Notes: generated from the sequence alone by a model not told the origin. A DNA stretch of 64,000 nt from Sporosarcina koreensis (GCF_001531445.1 NZ_LQYA01000198.1:20891-84890); one strand, 5' to 3'. Positions 49,829 to 60,406 are shown, counted from the stretch's first letter. Numbers and translations are program-made.

Positions 49829-50272
49829 ATGTTGTTTCATAAAATTCTTGTCGCAATAGATAAGTCGGAACTGAACAGCAAAATAGTAGAAGCCACTTTA
49901 GACATAGCCCGGAACAAAGATGCACATATAACTTTAGTGAATGTGATTAAGGAAAATGTAACGATGGGTTTACCATATGTTCCGAAGGATTATTTGGAAA
50001 GTGTGCTGGAAAAGGTGGAAGAGGAAAGCAATAAACTAGTAGAGAAGGTGCAATCCGAACTGTTGACTGTACTTACAAAGGGGACTTCTATAGAAACGGT
50101 TCACCTGAAAGGGGATCCTGCCCATCAAATTTTGGATTATGCAAAAGATCATGGGCAGGAATTGATTATTATTGGCAGCAGAGGGCTTAGTGGAGTGAAG
50201 GGAGTCATGCTTGGAAGTGTTAGCCATAAAGTGTCACAGTTGTCATCATGCCCTGTATTGATTGTTCATTGA
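49829..50272 (+). CDS. Universal stress protein (UspA family)
   Basis: A 147-residue protein: FHKILVAIDKSELNSKIVEA at the N-terminus and IIIGSRGLSGVKGVMLGSVS near the end, the G-x2-G-x9-G-S ATP-binding loop. It is cytosolic and probably an ATP-binding dimer induced by growth arrest or stress. ATG 49829 follows GGAG; it lies 20 bases after the MFS stop and may be co-transcribed. Confidence 0.9.
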   Translation: MLFHKILVAIDKSELNSKIVEATLDIARNKDAHITLVNVIKENVTMGLPYVPKDYLESVLEKVEEESNKLVEKVQSELLTVLTKGTSIETVHLKGDPAHQILDYAKDHGQELIIIGSRGLSGVKGVMLGSVSHKVSQLSSCPVLIVH

Positions 50273-50466
50273 TCAGTTGAGCAAGGACTCATTCGTTGCC
50301 ACTAACAAAAAATATCATCCGCTTTTTTACCCTTTATCTAAGTATGGAGTTTCGATTTTGACTTTGTTTTCAGCTTGTATCGTTCATCATAAGTAAAGAC
50401 AGAGCTTTCTTGTCCAATGTGAAATTCAAACGACTTGAAGTGCCTGTCTTTGCATTTATGATTTGC

Positions 50467-51003
50467 TCACCTAGGCTTAATCTCTTCCATATATCCTTTA
50501 ATATCACTTTCCGACATTTCCCCTGTAATGATTCTGACAATCTTACCTTCCGGGTTGATAAGGAAAGTGGTAGGCAATGGTTTAACATTATATGTTTGCA
50601 TAACGGTTTTCGTCTTATCAATTAATGTAGGAAAAATCATTCCATATTGTTCTGCAAATGTACGCACTTTAAAATCGGATTCAGCAATATTGACCGCCAA
50701 TATTTGTACTCCTTGATCCTTATATACTTCATATTGCCGCCCCATGGCAGGCATTTCCTTTTTACAAGGAGCACACCAACTCCCCCAGAAGTTTAAAAAG
50801 ACCCCTTGTCCTTTATACTCTGATAGCTGATGTTCATTTCCATCTAAATCGATAAGCGCGAAGTCCGGTGCATCATCTCCGACCTTTAATACATCATACT
50901 TCTCTTTTGCAAAACCAGTGTATATTGTAAAGATAGTGGCTGCTGCCAGAAGGGATAAAGTAATGACCCTGAAAATAAAGCGATTCCTCTTTTTGTTGCT
51001 CAA
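50467..51003 (-). CDS. resA: ResA-like membrane-anchored thiol-disulfide oxidoreductase
   Basis: A 178-residue TlpA/ResA protein. One N-terminal anchor (FRVITLSLLAAATIFTIYTG) precedes an extracytoplasmic thioredoxin domain with NFWGSWCAPCKKEMPAMGRQ (active CAPC) and PLPTTFLINPEGKIVRI (cis-Pro loop). ResA reduces apocytochrome c cysteines before haem attachment. Here it is divergent from a sensor kinase gene rather than the first gene of resABC, but the ResB/ResC genes follow 4 kb downstream. Confidence 0.85.
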   Translation of the reverse strand: MSNKKRNRFIFRVITLSLLAAATIFTIYTGFAKEKYDVLKVGDDAPDFALIDLDGNEHQLSEYKGQGVFLNFWGSWCAPCKKEMPAMGRQYEVYKDQGVQILAVNIAESDFKVRTFAEQYGMIFPTLIDKTKTVMQTYNVKPLPTTFLINPEGKIVRIITGEMSESDIKGYMEEIKPR

Positions 51004-51207
51004 TGATACATGCTCCTTTCGTGTCTACCATGGTTCGTATATTGAAATGCCTCTATAGTAATTATTATACTAAAGAGATTTGGATAAAGTGTGCAGACAC
51101 AAAGAAGTCATCATTTCCTATGAACGAATGGATTATCCCTTTGTCTGCATACCTTTTTGATAATTATTTTCTATACTATTTGCATAAGGAGAGGAGAACG
51201 AACTGTA

Positions 51208-52569
51208 TTGAATAAAATTTCGAAAAAGCTGGCTGCATATTTTATCATTTCTTTCCTTGTCCTTGAAACAGTTCTTATGATGTATTTGCACCAAAATATT
51301 GTTCATACAAGAGTGGATGAAGAATATTCTCGTCTGTTAGCAACGGGCTCCAATCACCGAAACGTCTTAATCGATCATTATTCTGATGAGACGATTACCC
51401 ACATTGTTTTAATGGAAGCCGAAGGAGACAGGGGAGTTATCATTACCGACAAGAACGGGGAGATCATTCGAAGTTCGGATGGAAAGCTGGAAGATCTCCT
51501 TCCGTCACAATCCTTCTTACAAGACCCATTGGTTCAAGATGATCGGATCATAGAGCAAGAATGGGAAGATTCGCCCTATATCATAAGTGCTCATCCATAC
51601 AAGATTGACGAGAAGTATTCGGGGTATGTGTTGATGTTTCAAAGCACCGAACCATTGGAACAGCTAGTGCGCAAGCTGAATCTTCACTTCGGCTTAGCGG
51701 GTGGAGCAATTATTGTCATCCTGTTTATCATCTATTCGATTTTGTCCAAATTTCTTACTCGGCCGCTGATTCGAATGAAAGAAGCGACAGAGAAATTAAG
51801 CGAGGGAAAATTCGACGTTAGCCTTCCGGCAGGAGGTAATGATGAGCTTGGTGAATTATCGATTGCGATTCGGAAATTGGCCAATGATTTGGAAAGGATG
51901 AAAAAGGAGCGAAATGAGTTTCTTGCATCGATCTCCCATGAATTAAGCACTCCGCTAACCTACTTGATTGGTTATTTGAAAGTGGCTATGAGACCTGATT
52001 TGACTGAAGAAGAGAGAAATCATTATTTACTGATTATAGCGGAAGAATCGAATCGAATGAAAGATTTAATGAAAAACTTAATGGATTTAGCAAAAATGGA
52101 TGAATTGACATTTCTAGTTTCAAAGTCGGATTTTTCTGCGCAAAAATTTGCTGAAGATATTTATCGACTTGTCCAACCTTCTTTTGTTTTGAAGAACGTA
52201 CATCTGGATTTGATAGCTAACAAGGATTTTCAGATTTATGCAGATCCGGTGAGACTGGAACAGGTTGTACTGAATCTCTTGGATAATGCGTTAAAGTATT
52301 CAAATGAAAATACCACTGTTACGTTTAGAATTTCCAAAGAACAAAATCGAACGGTCATTACGGTTGCGGATGAAGGAATCGGAATCCCGGAAGAGCAAAT
52401 CGATATGATTTTCGAGAAACTTTTCAGAGTTGAAAAATCCCGTTCGAGAACGTTTGGAGGATCAGGCCTTGGACTCGCTATTGTGAAGGAATTAGTGGAA
52501 GCACATGGCGGATCGATCGAAGTGAAAAGTGAGTTGGGCAAAGGGAGCAAATTTACAATCAGGATGTAA
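51208..52569 (+). CDS. Sensor histidine kinase
   Basis: A 453-residue membrane kinase. Helix 1 is near 8-28, an extracytoplasmic sensor of about 130 residues follows, then helix 2 near 160-180. A HAMP domain (FLTRPLIRMKEATEKLSEGK), the HisKA box FLASISHELSTPLTYLIGYL (His near 245), and an ATPase domain with N box NLLDNALKYS, G1 DEGIGIPEEQ and G2 GGSGLGLAIV complete it. It starts at TTG 51208; earlier starts lack a ribosome site. The response regulator gene follows after 20 bases. Its place beside ResA/CcdA/ResB genes suggests it senses redox state, copper or envelope stress. Confidence 0.9.
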   Translation: MNKISKKLAAYFIISFLVLETVLMMYLHQNIVHTRVDEEYSRLLATGSNHRNVLIDHYSDETITHIVLMEAEGDRGVIITDKNGEIIRSSDGKLEDLLPSQSFLQDPLVQDDRIIEQEWEDSPYIISAHPYKIDEKYSGYVLMFQSTEPLEQLVRKLNLHFGLAGGAIIVILFIIYSILSKFLTRPLIRMKEATEKLSEGKFDVSLPAGGNDELGELSIAIRKLANDLERMKKERNEFLASISHELSTPLTYLIGYLKVAMRPDLTEEERNHYLLIIAEESNRMKDLMKNLMDLAKMDELTFLVSKSDFSAQKFAEDIYRLVQPSFVLKNVHLDLIANKDFQIYADPVRLEQVVLNLLDNALKYSNENTTVTFRISKEQNRTVITVADEGIGIPEEQIDMIFEKLFRVEKSRSRTFGGSGLGLAIVKELVEAHGGSIEVKSELGKGSKFTIRM

Positions 52570-52589
52570 TTCGGTAAGGAGTTGAACAA

Positions 52590-53267
52590 ATGCAAACGAT
52601 TTTGCTTATAGATGACGAACAAAGAATGCTTGATTTATTGGGGTTATTTTTGGAACCCCATGGATTCAACTGTATAAAAGCACTTACCGGAAAGAAAGGA
52701 CTGGAAATTGTAAAGGACGAAAAGGTTGATCTTGTTTTATTGGATGTAATGATGCCTGATCTGGATGGTTGGGAAGTGTGCAAGAACATACGGCAACTGT
52801 CGACCATTCCGGTAATTATGCTCACTGCAAGGACAGATAAAGCAGACATCGTGAAAGGCCTTGAATTCGGGGCGGATGATTATATCACGAAGCCTTTTGA
52901 TGAGAGGGAGCTTGTGGCGAGAGTGAATGCATTACTCCGCCGCGTTTCAAGCGAAGTCACTGAAAACAGCAATACAGTGTACGGAGATTTCACCTTGAAC
53001 CGGGATTCTTATTCATTACATTACAAAAACATGGAAGTGCAGCTGACGTTAAAGGAATTTTATATTATTGAGGCGTTAATCACTCACCCGAAAAGGACAT
53101 TTACACGTGAACAGCTTTTACGTACAGCGTGGGACTATAACACATTCACGGATATTAGGACGGTGGATTCGCATATCCGGAATTTAAGGGAGAAACTAAG
53201 AGTTGCAGGTTTCCCAATTAATGACTTCCTATTAACGGTGTGGGGAATCGGATATAAGTGGAACTGA
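52590..53267 (+). CDS. OmpR/PhoB-family response regulator
   Basis: A 225-residue regulator. The receiver domain has DDEQR acidic residues near 10, LVLLDVMMPDLDGW with phosphoacceptor Asp52, MLTART, and TKPFDERELVARVNALLRR. The C-terminal winged helix includes TFTREQLLRTAW and DIRTVDSHIRNLREKLR. It is the partner of the adjacent kinase. Targets probably include the downstream cytochrome maturation genes. Confidence 0.92.
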   Translation: MQTILLIDDEQRMLDLLGLFLEPHGFNCIKALTGKKGLEIVKDEKVDLVLLDVMMPDLDGWEVCKNIRQLSTIPVIMLTARTDKADIVKGLEFGADDYITKPFDERELVARVNALLRRVSSEVTENSNTVYGDFTLNRDSYSLHYKNMEVQLTLKEFYIIEALITHPKRTFTREQLLRTAWDYNTFTDIRTVDSHIRNLREKLRVAGFPINDFLLTVWGIGYKWN

Positions 53268-53327
53268 TGCGTGATTATTGGCCAGAGAGATAAATTGCTG
53301 AAGAAATTATAGGAGGAGTGATCCTCG

Positions 53328-54062
53328 ATGTATACGTTTTTATCGGAAATTAGCCAGGTCATCACGGAGCCGATCACGGGTCTAATTCATTCGTACGCAG
53401 ATTTCCCACTCATGTTTGCATTACTGTTAGGGGTGGTTGGCGCTGTTGCACCTTGTCAATTGACAGGGAATATGAGTGCCATCACGCTATACGGCAATCG
53501 TACGGTTCAATTCAAGACTGATTGGCTAGAAATTTTTGCTTTTATTGCAGGAAAGGTTGTCGTTTTCAGCGCATTTGGTCTGTTGGCATGGGGGTTCGGT
53601 CAAGCATTCGAATCCAAGATGACGGAATACTTTCCGCTTTTCCGTAAAGCGATAGGCCCTCTTATTGTTTTTACTGGACTTGTTCTATTGGGCGTATTGA
53701 AACTGAGGATCTTTCAGCGTATGACGCTGCATATTCCGGTACGGATTCGAGAGGGGAAGGCGGGTTCCTTTTTGTTAGGGGCGAGTTTTTCACTTGCATT
53801 TTGTCCGACAATGTTTGTTCTGTTTTTCGTGTGGCTCATGCCAATCGTTTCCTCGACCTCTTATGGACTCGTACTCCCCGCTGTCTTTGGAATTGCGACA
53901 TCGTTTCCCCTTATCCTACTATTCCTGATGATATGGCTTTTTGAAACAGATCGCCGAATTATGAAGAAAAGTGTGAAAATCGGCCGGGCCATTCAACGTG
54001 TGGCGGGATTGCTGCTTGTGATGATCGGGTTATTTGATACGTTGACGTATTGGGGGATGTAA
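53328..54062 (+). CDS. DsbD/CcdA-type transmembrane thiol transporter, divergent copy
   Basis: A 244-residue membrane protein with six or seven helices. Two helices carry single cysteines in Pro motifs: VGAVAPCQLTGNMSAIT (about 42) and LAFCPTMFVLFFVWLM (about 162). This is the cysteine pair of the DsbD/CcdA family that carries electrons across the membrane. It is less like standard CcdA than the next protein and resembles the copper-associated branch. AGGAGG precedes the ATG; it overlaps the region of the next gene. Confidence 0.8.
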   Translation: MYTFLSEISQVITEPITGLIHSYADFPLMFALLLGVVGAVAPCQLTGNMSAITLYGNRTVQFKTDWLEIFAFIAGKVVVFSAFGLLAWGFGQAFESKMTEYFPLFRKAIGPLIVFTGLVLLGVLKLRIFQRMTLHIPVRIREGKAGSFLLGASFSLAFCPTMFVLFFVWLMPIVSSTSYGLVLPAVFGIATSFPLILLFLMIWLFETDRRIMKKSVKIGRAIQRVAGLLLVMIGLFDTLTYWGM

Positions 54063-54106
54063 CGATTGGTCTCGTAAAATGTTTTTTCTGTAAGGAGTGT
54101 TCCTAT

Positions 54107-54817
54107 TTGTTCACTGATCTGAATTTATTCCTAGCATTTGGAGCAGGTCTGCTTAACTTCATATCACCTTGTACGCTACCGCTGTATCCGGCTTTCATTT
54201 CCTATATTACCGGCATGTCACTGGATGAATTGAAATCGGATAAAGTGAAAATAAGGAAAAGCGGTATGGTACATACGATTTTGTTCTTAGTTGGGTTTTC
54301 CATCATTTTTATCTTTCTTGGATTCAGCTCTTCTTTCGTAGGGACTTTCTTTATTCAATATCAGGATTTACTTCGGCAAATTGGTTCGATTTTTATCATT
54401 CTTTTCGGTTTGATGATCATCGGTCTGTTTACACCGAAATTCCTGATGAAGGAAAAGAAATTACAATTTAAAAACCGGCCGGCTGGCTATTTTGGTACAT
54501 TTCTTATTGGACTCGCGTTTGCAGCGGGATGGACGCCTTGTACCGGTCCGATTACGGGAGCCGTTTTCATGCTTGCGTCCCAAAATCCGGGTTCAGGCGT
54601 CTGGTATATGCTTGCCTATGTGCTTGGATTTGCTATTCCGTTTTTCCTGCTCTCCATTTTCATTACTCGTGTTAAGTGGATTCGAAAATATAGCGGAACA
54701 ATTACCAAAGTCGGCGGTGCTCTCATGATTGCACTTGGGATTCTACTGTTCTTTGATGGGTTGACGTTCATTATTGCGTGGCTCAGTCCATTTTTCGGCG
54801 GATTCATGGGGTTTTGA
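54107..54817 (+). CDS. ccdA: CcdA cytochrome c-type biogenesis protein
   Basis: A 236-residue, six-helix protein with GLLNFISPCTLPLYPAFISY and FAAGWTPCTGPITGAVFML, the two Cys-Pro-containing helices of CcdA. It passes reducing power from cytosolic thioredoxin to ResA. Start: TTG 54107 after TAAGGAGTG; a longer frame from 54050 overlaps the previous gene. ResB follows 34 bases downstream. Confidence 0.9.
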   Translation: MFTDLNLFLAFGAGLLNFISPCTLPLYPAFISYITGMSLDELKSDKVKIRKSGMVHTILFLVGFSIIFIFLGFSSSFVGTFFIQYQDLLRQIGSIFIILFGLMIIGLFTPKFLMKEKKLQFKNRPAGYFGTFLIGLAFAAGWTPCTGPITGAVFMLASQNPGSGVWYMLAYVLGFAIPFFLLSIFITRVKWIRKYSGTITKVGGALMIALGILLFFDGLTFIIAWLSPFFGGFMGF

Positions 54818-54851
54818 CACGATAGTAAAATCGTAAAGGAGTACGTGATAA

Positions 54852-56501
54852 ATGAATAAAATCAAATGCCAATGTGGTCATGAAAACCCATTTGGCACGG
54901 TTCTTTGTGAGCAATGCGGGCGTCCTCAGACGGAAGATGCGAAGAAAAGTAAACTTATCGACATGAGGTATGAAGGGTCTGCAAGAAGATCGCAAACATA
55001 TAAACGGTCGATTGTTGATAAGATATGGAATTTCTTTTCTAGTGTTAAGGTAGGAATAAATATCATTATAGCTGTTCTTGCTACATCGGCAATCGGCACA
55101 ATTTTTCCTCAGAAGCTATTTGTTCCAGCAACGACTGAGGCTGATATTTTAGCATACTACGAAAAGCATTATGGTTTTGCTGGAACCCTTTATTACAAGC
55201 TTGGATTTTATGATATGTACAGTAGTTGGTGGTTCATCATACTAATTGGGATGCTTGGTGCCTCCATCATCATCGCAAGTGTTGATAGGGTTTTTCCGCT
55301 TTATAAATCGTTGAAAAAGCAGCGCACGAAGCGGCATACTTCCTTTTTAAAGAAGCAAAGGATCTATGCTGAAGGGGAAGTAGCCGATTCAAATAGTTCA
55401 CTAGCAAAAGCAGAGAAGAAGCTTAAAGAGCTGCGTTACAATGTGAAGACCGAAGACGGAGCGCTACTGGCAGAGAAAGGCCGGTTTTCCAGATGGGGTC
55501 CTTATGTCAACCATACAGGTTTGATCATCTTCTTATTCGCTGTTCTGTTACGAACTCTTCCTGGTTTTTATGTTGATGAAACGATTTGGCTTCGTGAAGG
55601 GGAAACGCGTGCTATCCCAGGTGCGCCAGGATATTATTTGAAAAACAATGAGTTCATTATAGAGACTTATTCGAAGGAAGAGGACGCTGCCTTTGGCCAG
55701 GCAATAGATCGGGTTGGGACAATCGTGAAAAATTATCAATCGGACGTCACCTTGTATAAAGATGCGGAGGACGGTATTCCGGGTCGGACGGATCAAATGG
55801 AGTTTGTGAAAAATTATTCAATCGTCGTCAATGATCCACTTAGCTTTGATGGATTCAATGTATACCAGATGGACTATCGCCTTGACGAATTAAAATCGAT
55901 GACATTCCAATTGACTGAAAAGGAAACGGATATGTCATTTGGCGAATTTACAGTTGATCTTCTCAATCCCGAAAGATTATATGAATTGAACGAAGGGGCA
56001 ACAGTTGAACTGAAAGAATATTTTCCGGATTATGATGGAGTTGAAAACGGAGAACCGGTTACTAATTCACCGATTCCGAATAACCCGGCTTTTATTTTTA
56101 AAATGGTAACTCCATCTAAGCCGAAAGGAGAAATCAGTTTTGTCGCTATCCGTCAGACACTTGAAACAGAAGTAAATGAACTTAAAGCTAGTTTTGTTAG
56201 CGCGGAAACACGCGACATTACCGGACTTGTCGTACGGAAGGACAAAACGCTCTATATATTGCTCCTAGGGGGTATTATTTTCATGATTGGTGTTGCCCAA
56301 GGCTCTTATTGGAACCATCGGAGAATATGGATTCAAAAGAGTGAAGGGAATGCACTTCTCGTGGCGGGTCATACGAATAAAAATTGGTTCGGCTTGAAAA
56401 AGGAGCTTGATAAAGTAAGAATCTATGCTGACTTGCCTCAACATGAAGACAGGCAAGACTCTGGATTTGGTTCGGACGAGATGAAAGGGGACAAGCAATA
56501 A
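54852..56501 (+). CDS. resB: ResB cytochrome c biogenesis protein with N-terminal zinc ribbon
   Basis: A 549-residue protein. Residues 6-22 form a four-Cys zinc-ribbon-like knuckle (Cys6, 8, 19, 22), an unusual addition. Three membrane helices follow ([56 protein letters not shown]) with a large outside domain ([26 protein letters not shown]) and a last helix near 470. ResB and ResC together hold and ligate haem to apocytochrome c outside the membrane. The stop overlaps the ResC start by one base (TAATG). Confidence 0.9.
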   Translation: MNKIKCQCGHENPFGTVLCEQCGRPQTEDAKKSKLIDMRYEGSARRSQTYKRSIVDKIWNFFSSVKVGINIIIAVLATSAIGTIFPQKLFVPATTEADILAYYEKHYGFAGTLYYKLGFYDMYSSWWFIILIGMLGASIIIASVDRVFPLYKSLKKQRTKRHTSFLKKQRIYAEGEVADSNSSLAKAEKKLKELRYNVKTEDGALLAEKGRFSRWGPYVNHTGLIIFLFAVLLRTLPGFYVDETIWLREGETRAIPGAPGYYLKNNEFIIETYSKEEDAAFGQAIDRVGTIVKNYQSDVTLYKDAEDGIPGRTDQMEFVKNYSIVVNDPLSFDGFNVYQMDYRLDELKSMTFQLTEKETDMSFGEFTVDLLNPERLYELNEGATVELKEYFPDYDGVENGEPVTNSPIPNNPAFIFKMVTPSKPKGEISFVAIRQTLETEVNELKASFVSAETRDITGLVVRKDKTLYILLLGGIIFMIGVAQGSYWNHRRIWIQKSEGNALLVAGHTNKNWFGLKKELDKVRIYADLPQHEDRQDSGFGSDEMKGDKQ

Positions 56502-57685
56502 TGCAACTAGCATCTTTAAGTGGTAACTTACTGTTCATTTCATTTATCGCATATCTTGTCGCAACGCTCTTCTTTGGTGGCGCGGTCAAGGGGGCAAAAA
56601 CACAAGAGTCCTATGAAAATAATCGTTGGGGAAGAATTGCAATCGTTATTACGATAATGGGATTCCTAACTCATCTAGGTTATTTCATCACACGATGGAT
56701 CGCTTCTGCTCACGCACCTGTTAGTAATATGTTTGAATTTATTACTGCATTTGCAATGATGGTCGTTGGCGCGTTCATCTTGCTGTTTTTCCTTTACCGA
56801 ACCCCATCACTTGGCTTATTTGCGTTGCCGCTAGCAGTTGTAATGATCGGTTATGCAAGCATGTTCCCAAGGGAGCTCAGTCCATTAATACCTGCGCTGC
56901 AAACATACTGGTTGACGATTCATGTCATAACAGCTGCAATTGGTGAGGCTATACTTGCGATTAGTGCGGTTGCAGGTCTTGTATTTCTATTGAAAAACAT
57001 AGACCTGACGAAAAAATCCAAACAACGTTTTTGGTTGGAATCAGTGATGTTCACTCTTATGCTTGTTGTCGGATTCATTTTGTCGTCTTCGACTTTCGCA
57101 ATAATGGGGTATGAAGCGAAATTCACATATATTAATAAAAATGAACAAGCAGCTCAAATAGTATATAATTATCCGCCATTATTTGGGATGAATGAGTATG
57201 AATCACTTACTCCTGACAAGATGACACCACTGGCTGAAATGCCTCCAATCATAAATGCGAAGACGCTAACGACCTTTGTTTGGTCAGTTGCAACAGGCAT
57301 AGTCCTTTATATATTGCTAAGACTTATTTTGCGTCGTCCGATTGCAGCATTATTTCAACCGTTCGCCAAAAAGGCAAACTCCCAAGTTATGGACGAAATT
57401 GGTTACAGGTCTGTCCTGATCGGATTCCCGGTATTTACCCTTGGTGCTCTTGTCTTCGCTATGATCTGGGCACATGAAGCCTGGTCCAGATTTTGGGGAT
57501 GGGATCCGAAAGAAGTATGGGCGCTTATTACCTGGTTATTCTATGCAGCCTATCTACATCTTCGGCTCTCCCGAGGATGGGAAGGTGAGAAATCGGCATG
57601 GCTTGCGGTGATCGGTTTTGTCATTATCATGTTTAACTTAATTGCGGTTAACTTGATTATCGCAGGACTGCATTCGTACGCATGA
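56501..57685 (+). CDS. resC: ResC/CcsA haem-handling cytochrome c maturation protein
   Basis: A 394-residue membrane protein with eight or more helices and the WWD-type haem motif [20 protein letters not shown] (about 325-344), flanked by conserved His residues ([29 protein letters not shown]). With ResB it transports and attaches haem to cytochromes c. It is translationally coupled to resB and is the last gene of the operon, which ends in a strong terminator. Confidence 0.93.
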   Translation: MQLASLSGNLLFISFIAYLVATLFFGGAVKGAKTQESYENNRWGRIAIVITIMGFLTHLGYFITRWIASAHAPVSNMFEFITAFAMMVVGAFILLFFLYRTPSLGLFALPLAVVMIGYASMFPRELSPLIPALQTYWLTIHVITAAIGEAILAISAVAGLVFLLKNIDLTKKSKQRFWLESVMFTLMLVVGFILSSSTFAIMGYEAKFTYINKNEQAAQIVYNYPPLFGMNEYESLTPDKMTPLAEMPPIINAKTLTTFVWSVATGIVLYILLRLILRRPIAALFQPFAKKANSQVMDEIGYRSVLIGFPVFTLGALVFAMIWAHEAWSRFWGWDPKEVWALITWLFYAAYLHLRLSRGWEGEKSAWLAVIGFVIIMFNLIAVNLIIAGLHSYA

Positions 57686-57715
57686 CATGTTGCAGTGCTT
57701 ATACTATTGAATCAT

Positions 57716-57753
57716 AAAAGATGTCCATACGATTTTTCGTATGGACATCTTTT
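57716..57753. terminator. Bidirectional terminator between resC and the DUF302 gene
   Basis: Perfect 17-bp stem AAAAGATGTCCATACGA / TCGTATGGACATCTTTT with a 4-base loop. Confidence 0.95.
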
Positions 57754-57757
57754 ATAT

Positions 57758-58141
57758 TTAAATTACCTTATCAATAGATGAAATGAGCCGTCGTTCTATA
57801 TCTTCAGCCATTGTTTGGATCTCATCATTCTGGATCATCTGGATTAAAGACGTTGGTTTTGGTAAACCAATTTTCGTTGTTCCATTGTCTTCATAGATGA
57901 CAATCTTACATGGTAGAAAATATCCGACAAGTAAATTCTCATAAAGCACGCGTTGTGCTTCCTTAGGATTACACACTTCCAATACGGTATATGGTGTATC
58001 AAAATCCATTCCTTTTTCCTGTAACTTTGCAGTTAAATCAAGTTTCCACAGGACACCGAAATTTTCCTCTTTTAATCTTTCTTCTACGGCTGTAACAGCT
58101 TCTTCCACATTTTTTGATGTTTCAACAGTATAATCAAACAT
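57758..58141 (-). CDS. DUF302 protein
   Basis: A 127-residue soluble protein: SKNVEEAVTAVEERLKEENF, GVLWKLDLTAKLQEKG, TVLEVCNPKEAQRVLYENL and VGYFLPCKIVIYEDNG are the DUF302 pattern with two conserved cysteines. The family often lies beside copper or other metal-resistance genes; its role is unknown. AAGGAG fixes ATG 58141. It is downstream of and in the same direction as the copB-type ATPase gene. Confidence 0.85.
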   Translation of the reverse strand: MFDYTVETSKNVEEAVTAVEERLKEENFGVLWKLDLTAKLQEKGMDFDTPYTVLEVCNPKEAQRVLYENLLVGYFLPCKIVIYEDNGTTKIGLPKPTSLIQMIQNDEIQTMAEDIERRLISSIDKVI

Positions 58142-58235
58142 ATAACTATCTCCTTCGAACAATATATACTGTTTTAAGGATTCCCTTTCGAATCAAATAT
58201 AAACTGTATTTTTAAGGTCTCCGCTAAATGGACTA

Positions 58236-58255
58236 TACACAATTTTGATTGTGTA
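58236..58255. promoter_or_regulatory. Inverted repeat upstream of the DUF302 gene
   Basis: TACACAAT-TTTG-ATTGTGTA, 8-bp perfect arms. It lies between the copper ATPase and DUF302 genes, where the DUF302 promoter is expected. Operator candidate; regulator unknown. Confidence 0.4.
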
Positions 58256-58296
58256 AAATTTTATAATCATATCATATCATATTATATTTGTTCGAA

Positions 58297-60360
58297 TTAG
58301 AGTTTTAACAAACGGGCATTGATTGCCACGATTACTGTGCTAAGTGACATCAAGATTGCACCAACTGCCGGGCTTAGAACAATACCGATAGGATAAAGAA
58401 CACCTGCTGCTAATGGTATTGCAGCGATATTATATCCTGCAGCCCACCACAAGTTTTGTGTCATTTTACGATAGGTAGCCCTTGAAAGCTTGATAATATT
58501 AACTACATCAAGCGGATTACTTTTCACAAGAACGACATCAGCAGTTTCGATGGCTACATCTGTACCCGCGCCAACAGCAATGCCTAGATCTGCTTTGGCA
58601 AGAGCGGGTGCGTCGTTTACGCCATCTCCAGTCATCGCAGTTCGAAGACCTTCAACTTTTTGGATATGCTCTATCTTTTCGGATTTCTGGTGTGGAAGGA
58701 CTTCAGCAAAAATTTCCTCCATTCCGAGTTGCGCACCTACGTAATGCGCTACCTTTTCATTATCACCCGTAAGCATGATTGATTTTACATTCATTTCTTT
58801 TAACTGATTGACTGCGTCTATAGCAGTTTCGCGGACGATATCCGCAAGTGCAATCATACCGGCAAGTTTATTGTCAATCAGCGTGAATACCACTGTTTTT
58901 CCTTCCGAAGACCACTGATCAAATTGGGCTTTATCGAATTTAAGGTTCAACTCTCTTACATAACCAGGACTGACAACCATAACCTGTTTTCCATCTACTG
59001 TCCCTTCCAACCCTTTTCCGGTCAACGATTGAAAATTTTCCACTCGTTGAAGAGGGAGATTCATCTCTTCTGCTTTCCTAGTGACACCTTTCGCAAGGGG
59101 ATGTTGGGATTGTGCTTCTACTGCAGCTGCATAAGAAATGACATTTTCTTCACTAAACTCCTCAAATGTATTGATGTTCGTTACACCGAATTCACCTTTT
59201 GTTAGTGTACCTGTTTTATCGAAAACGATGGCTTCAATGTTTCGGGCGCCTTCAAAAGCAGCCCGGTTTCGGATGAGCAGTCCATTTTTAGCTGCAATGG
59301 ACGTTGAGACCGCGACAACTAATGGAGCTGCCAGTCCTAAAGCATGCGGACATGCGATGATGAGAACGGTCACCATTCTTTCCATTGCGAATGATACAGG
59401 ATAGCCAAGTGAAATCCAGATGATGAACGTGATCAGACCTGCTGCAAGTGCACCATAAAACAACCATTTCGCAGCTCGGTTGGCAAGATCTTGTGCCCGA
59501 GATTTGGATTCTTGTGCTTCTTTGACTAATGTGATGACTTGTGAAAGATAGGTTTCACTTCCGGTTTTCATGACGGAGATGACGAGGGATCCTTCCCCGT
59601 TAATGGAGCCGCCAATCGCCTCTAATCCGGCTTCTTTTTCCACAGGAACCGATTCACCCGTGAGCATCGACTCATCAATAGTCGATTTACCTTCAAGTAT
59701 CGTTCCGTCAACCGGTACCTTCTCACCAGGCTTGACGAGTACATGATTCCCTTGTTTCAATTCCGTTACATCAACCTCTTTAATATTTCCATCGGCATCA
59801 ATTAGGTGTGCTTCTGAAGGCATCAGTTTTGCTAACTCTTCCAATGCCTTTGAAGCCCCCATGACAGAACGCATTTCAATCCAATGTCCCAAGAGCATAA
59901 TATCGACGAGGGTAGCTAATTCCCAGAAGAAGTCATTTTCTGCAAAGCCGAATACGGCAGCTGTACTATACACATAGGCAACGGTGATGGCCAATGAAAT
60001 CAGTGTCATCATACCGGGATTTCTATCTTTTAGTTCATCCTTAGCCCCCGTAAGAAATGGCCACCCTCCATAAAAAAATACAAATGTTGACAATGTGAAT
60101 AAAATGTACAAGTCTCCATTGAAACGCCAGTCAACGCCAAGGAACATTTGAATCATCGGTGATAGGATCAAAATAGGGATTGTAACAATTAATGAAATAT
60201 AAAATCGCTTTTTGAAATCCTCAACCATATGTGCATGATGTCCGTGATGCCCATGATGCTCACCGTGAGACTCATGTACTTCCTCATGATGATGTTGATG
60301 ATAATCGTCAGCGGCAGTAGGTTTTTCCGGTTGATGGTGATGATGTGAATGGTTTGACAT
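58297..60360 (-). CDS. copB: CopB-type copper-translocating P-type ATPase
   Basis: A 687-residue P1B ATPase. The first 45 residues are a His-rich cytosolic arm (clusters of HHHH and HGHHGHH). Eight helices follow, with the CPH metal motif LIIACPHALGLAAPLVV that defines the CopB (P1B-3) group instead of CPC. Phosphorylation site DKTGTLTKG, actuator TGES and hinge TGDGVNDAPALAKA are intact. It exports Cu(I)/Cu(II) or Ag. No CopZ-like HMA domain is present. It is divergent from a cupredoxin membrane protein, and inverted repeats between them are likely operators. Confidence 0.93.
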   Translation of the reverse strand: MSNHSHHHHQPEKPTAADDYHQHHHEEVHESHGEHHGHHGHHAHMVEDFKKRFYISLIVTIPILILSPMIQMFLGVDWRFNGDLYILFTLSTFVFFYGGWPFLTGAKDELKDRNPGMMTLISLAITVAYVYSTAAVFGFAENDFFWELATLVDIMLLGHWIEMRSVMGASKALEELAKLMPSEAHLIDADGNIKEVDVTELKQGNHVLVKPGEKVPVDGTILEGKSTIDESMLTGESVPVEKEAGLEAIGGSINGEGSLVISVMKTGSETYLSQVITLVKEAQESKSRAQDLANRAAKWLFYGALAAGLITFIIWISLGYPVSFAMERMVTVLIIACPHALGLAAPLVVAVSTSIAAKNGLLIRNRAAFEGARNIEAIVFDKTGTLTKGEFGVTNINTFEEFSEENVISYAAAVEAQSQHPLAKGVTRKAEEMNLPLQRVENFQSLTGKGLEGTVDGKQVMVVSPGYVRELNLKFDKAQFDQWSSEGKTVVFTLIDNKLAGMIALADIVRETAIDAVNQLKEMNVKSIMLTGDNEKVAHYVGAQLGMEEIFAEVLPHQKSEKIEHIQKVEGLRTAMTGDGVNDAPALAKADLGIAVGAGTDVAIETADVVLVKSNPLDVVNIIKLSRATYRKMTQNLWWAAGYNIAAIPLAAGVLYPIGIVLSPAVGAILMSLSTVIVAINARLLKL

Positions 60361-60387
60361 TACTTGACTCCTTTCCTCCCAGTTATA

Positions 60388-60406
60388 GGTATATCTAGAG
60401 TATACC
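60388..60406. promoter_or_regulatory. Inverted repeat near the copB promoter
   Basis: GGTATA-TCTAGAG-TATACC, 6-bp perfect arms with a 7-base gap, 28 bases before the copB start. A related ATACC-7-GGTAT repeat is at 60504. A CsoR/copper-type regulator site is plausible but unproven. Confidence 0.45.
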
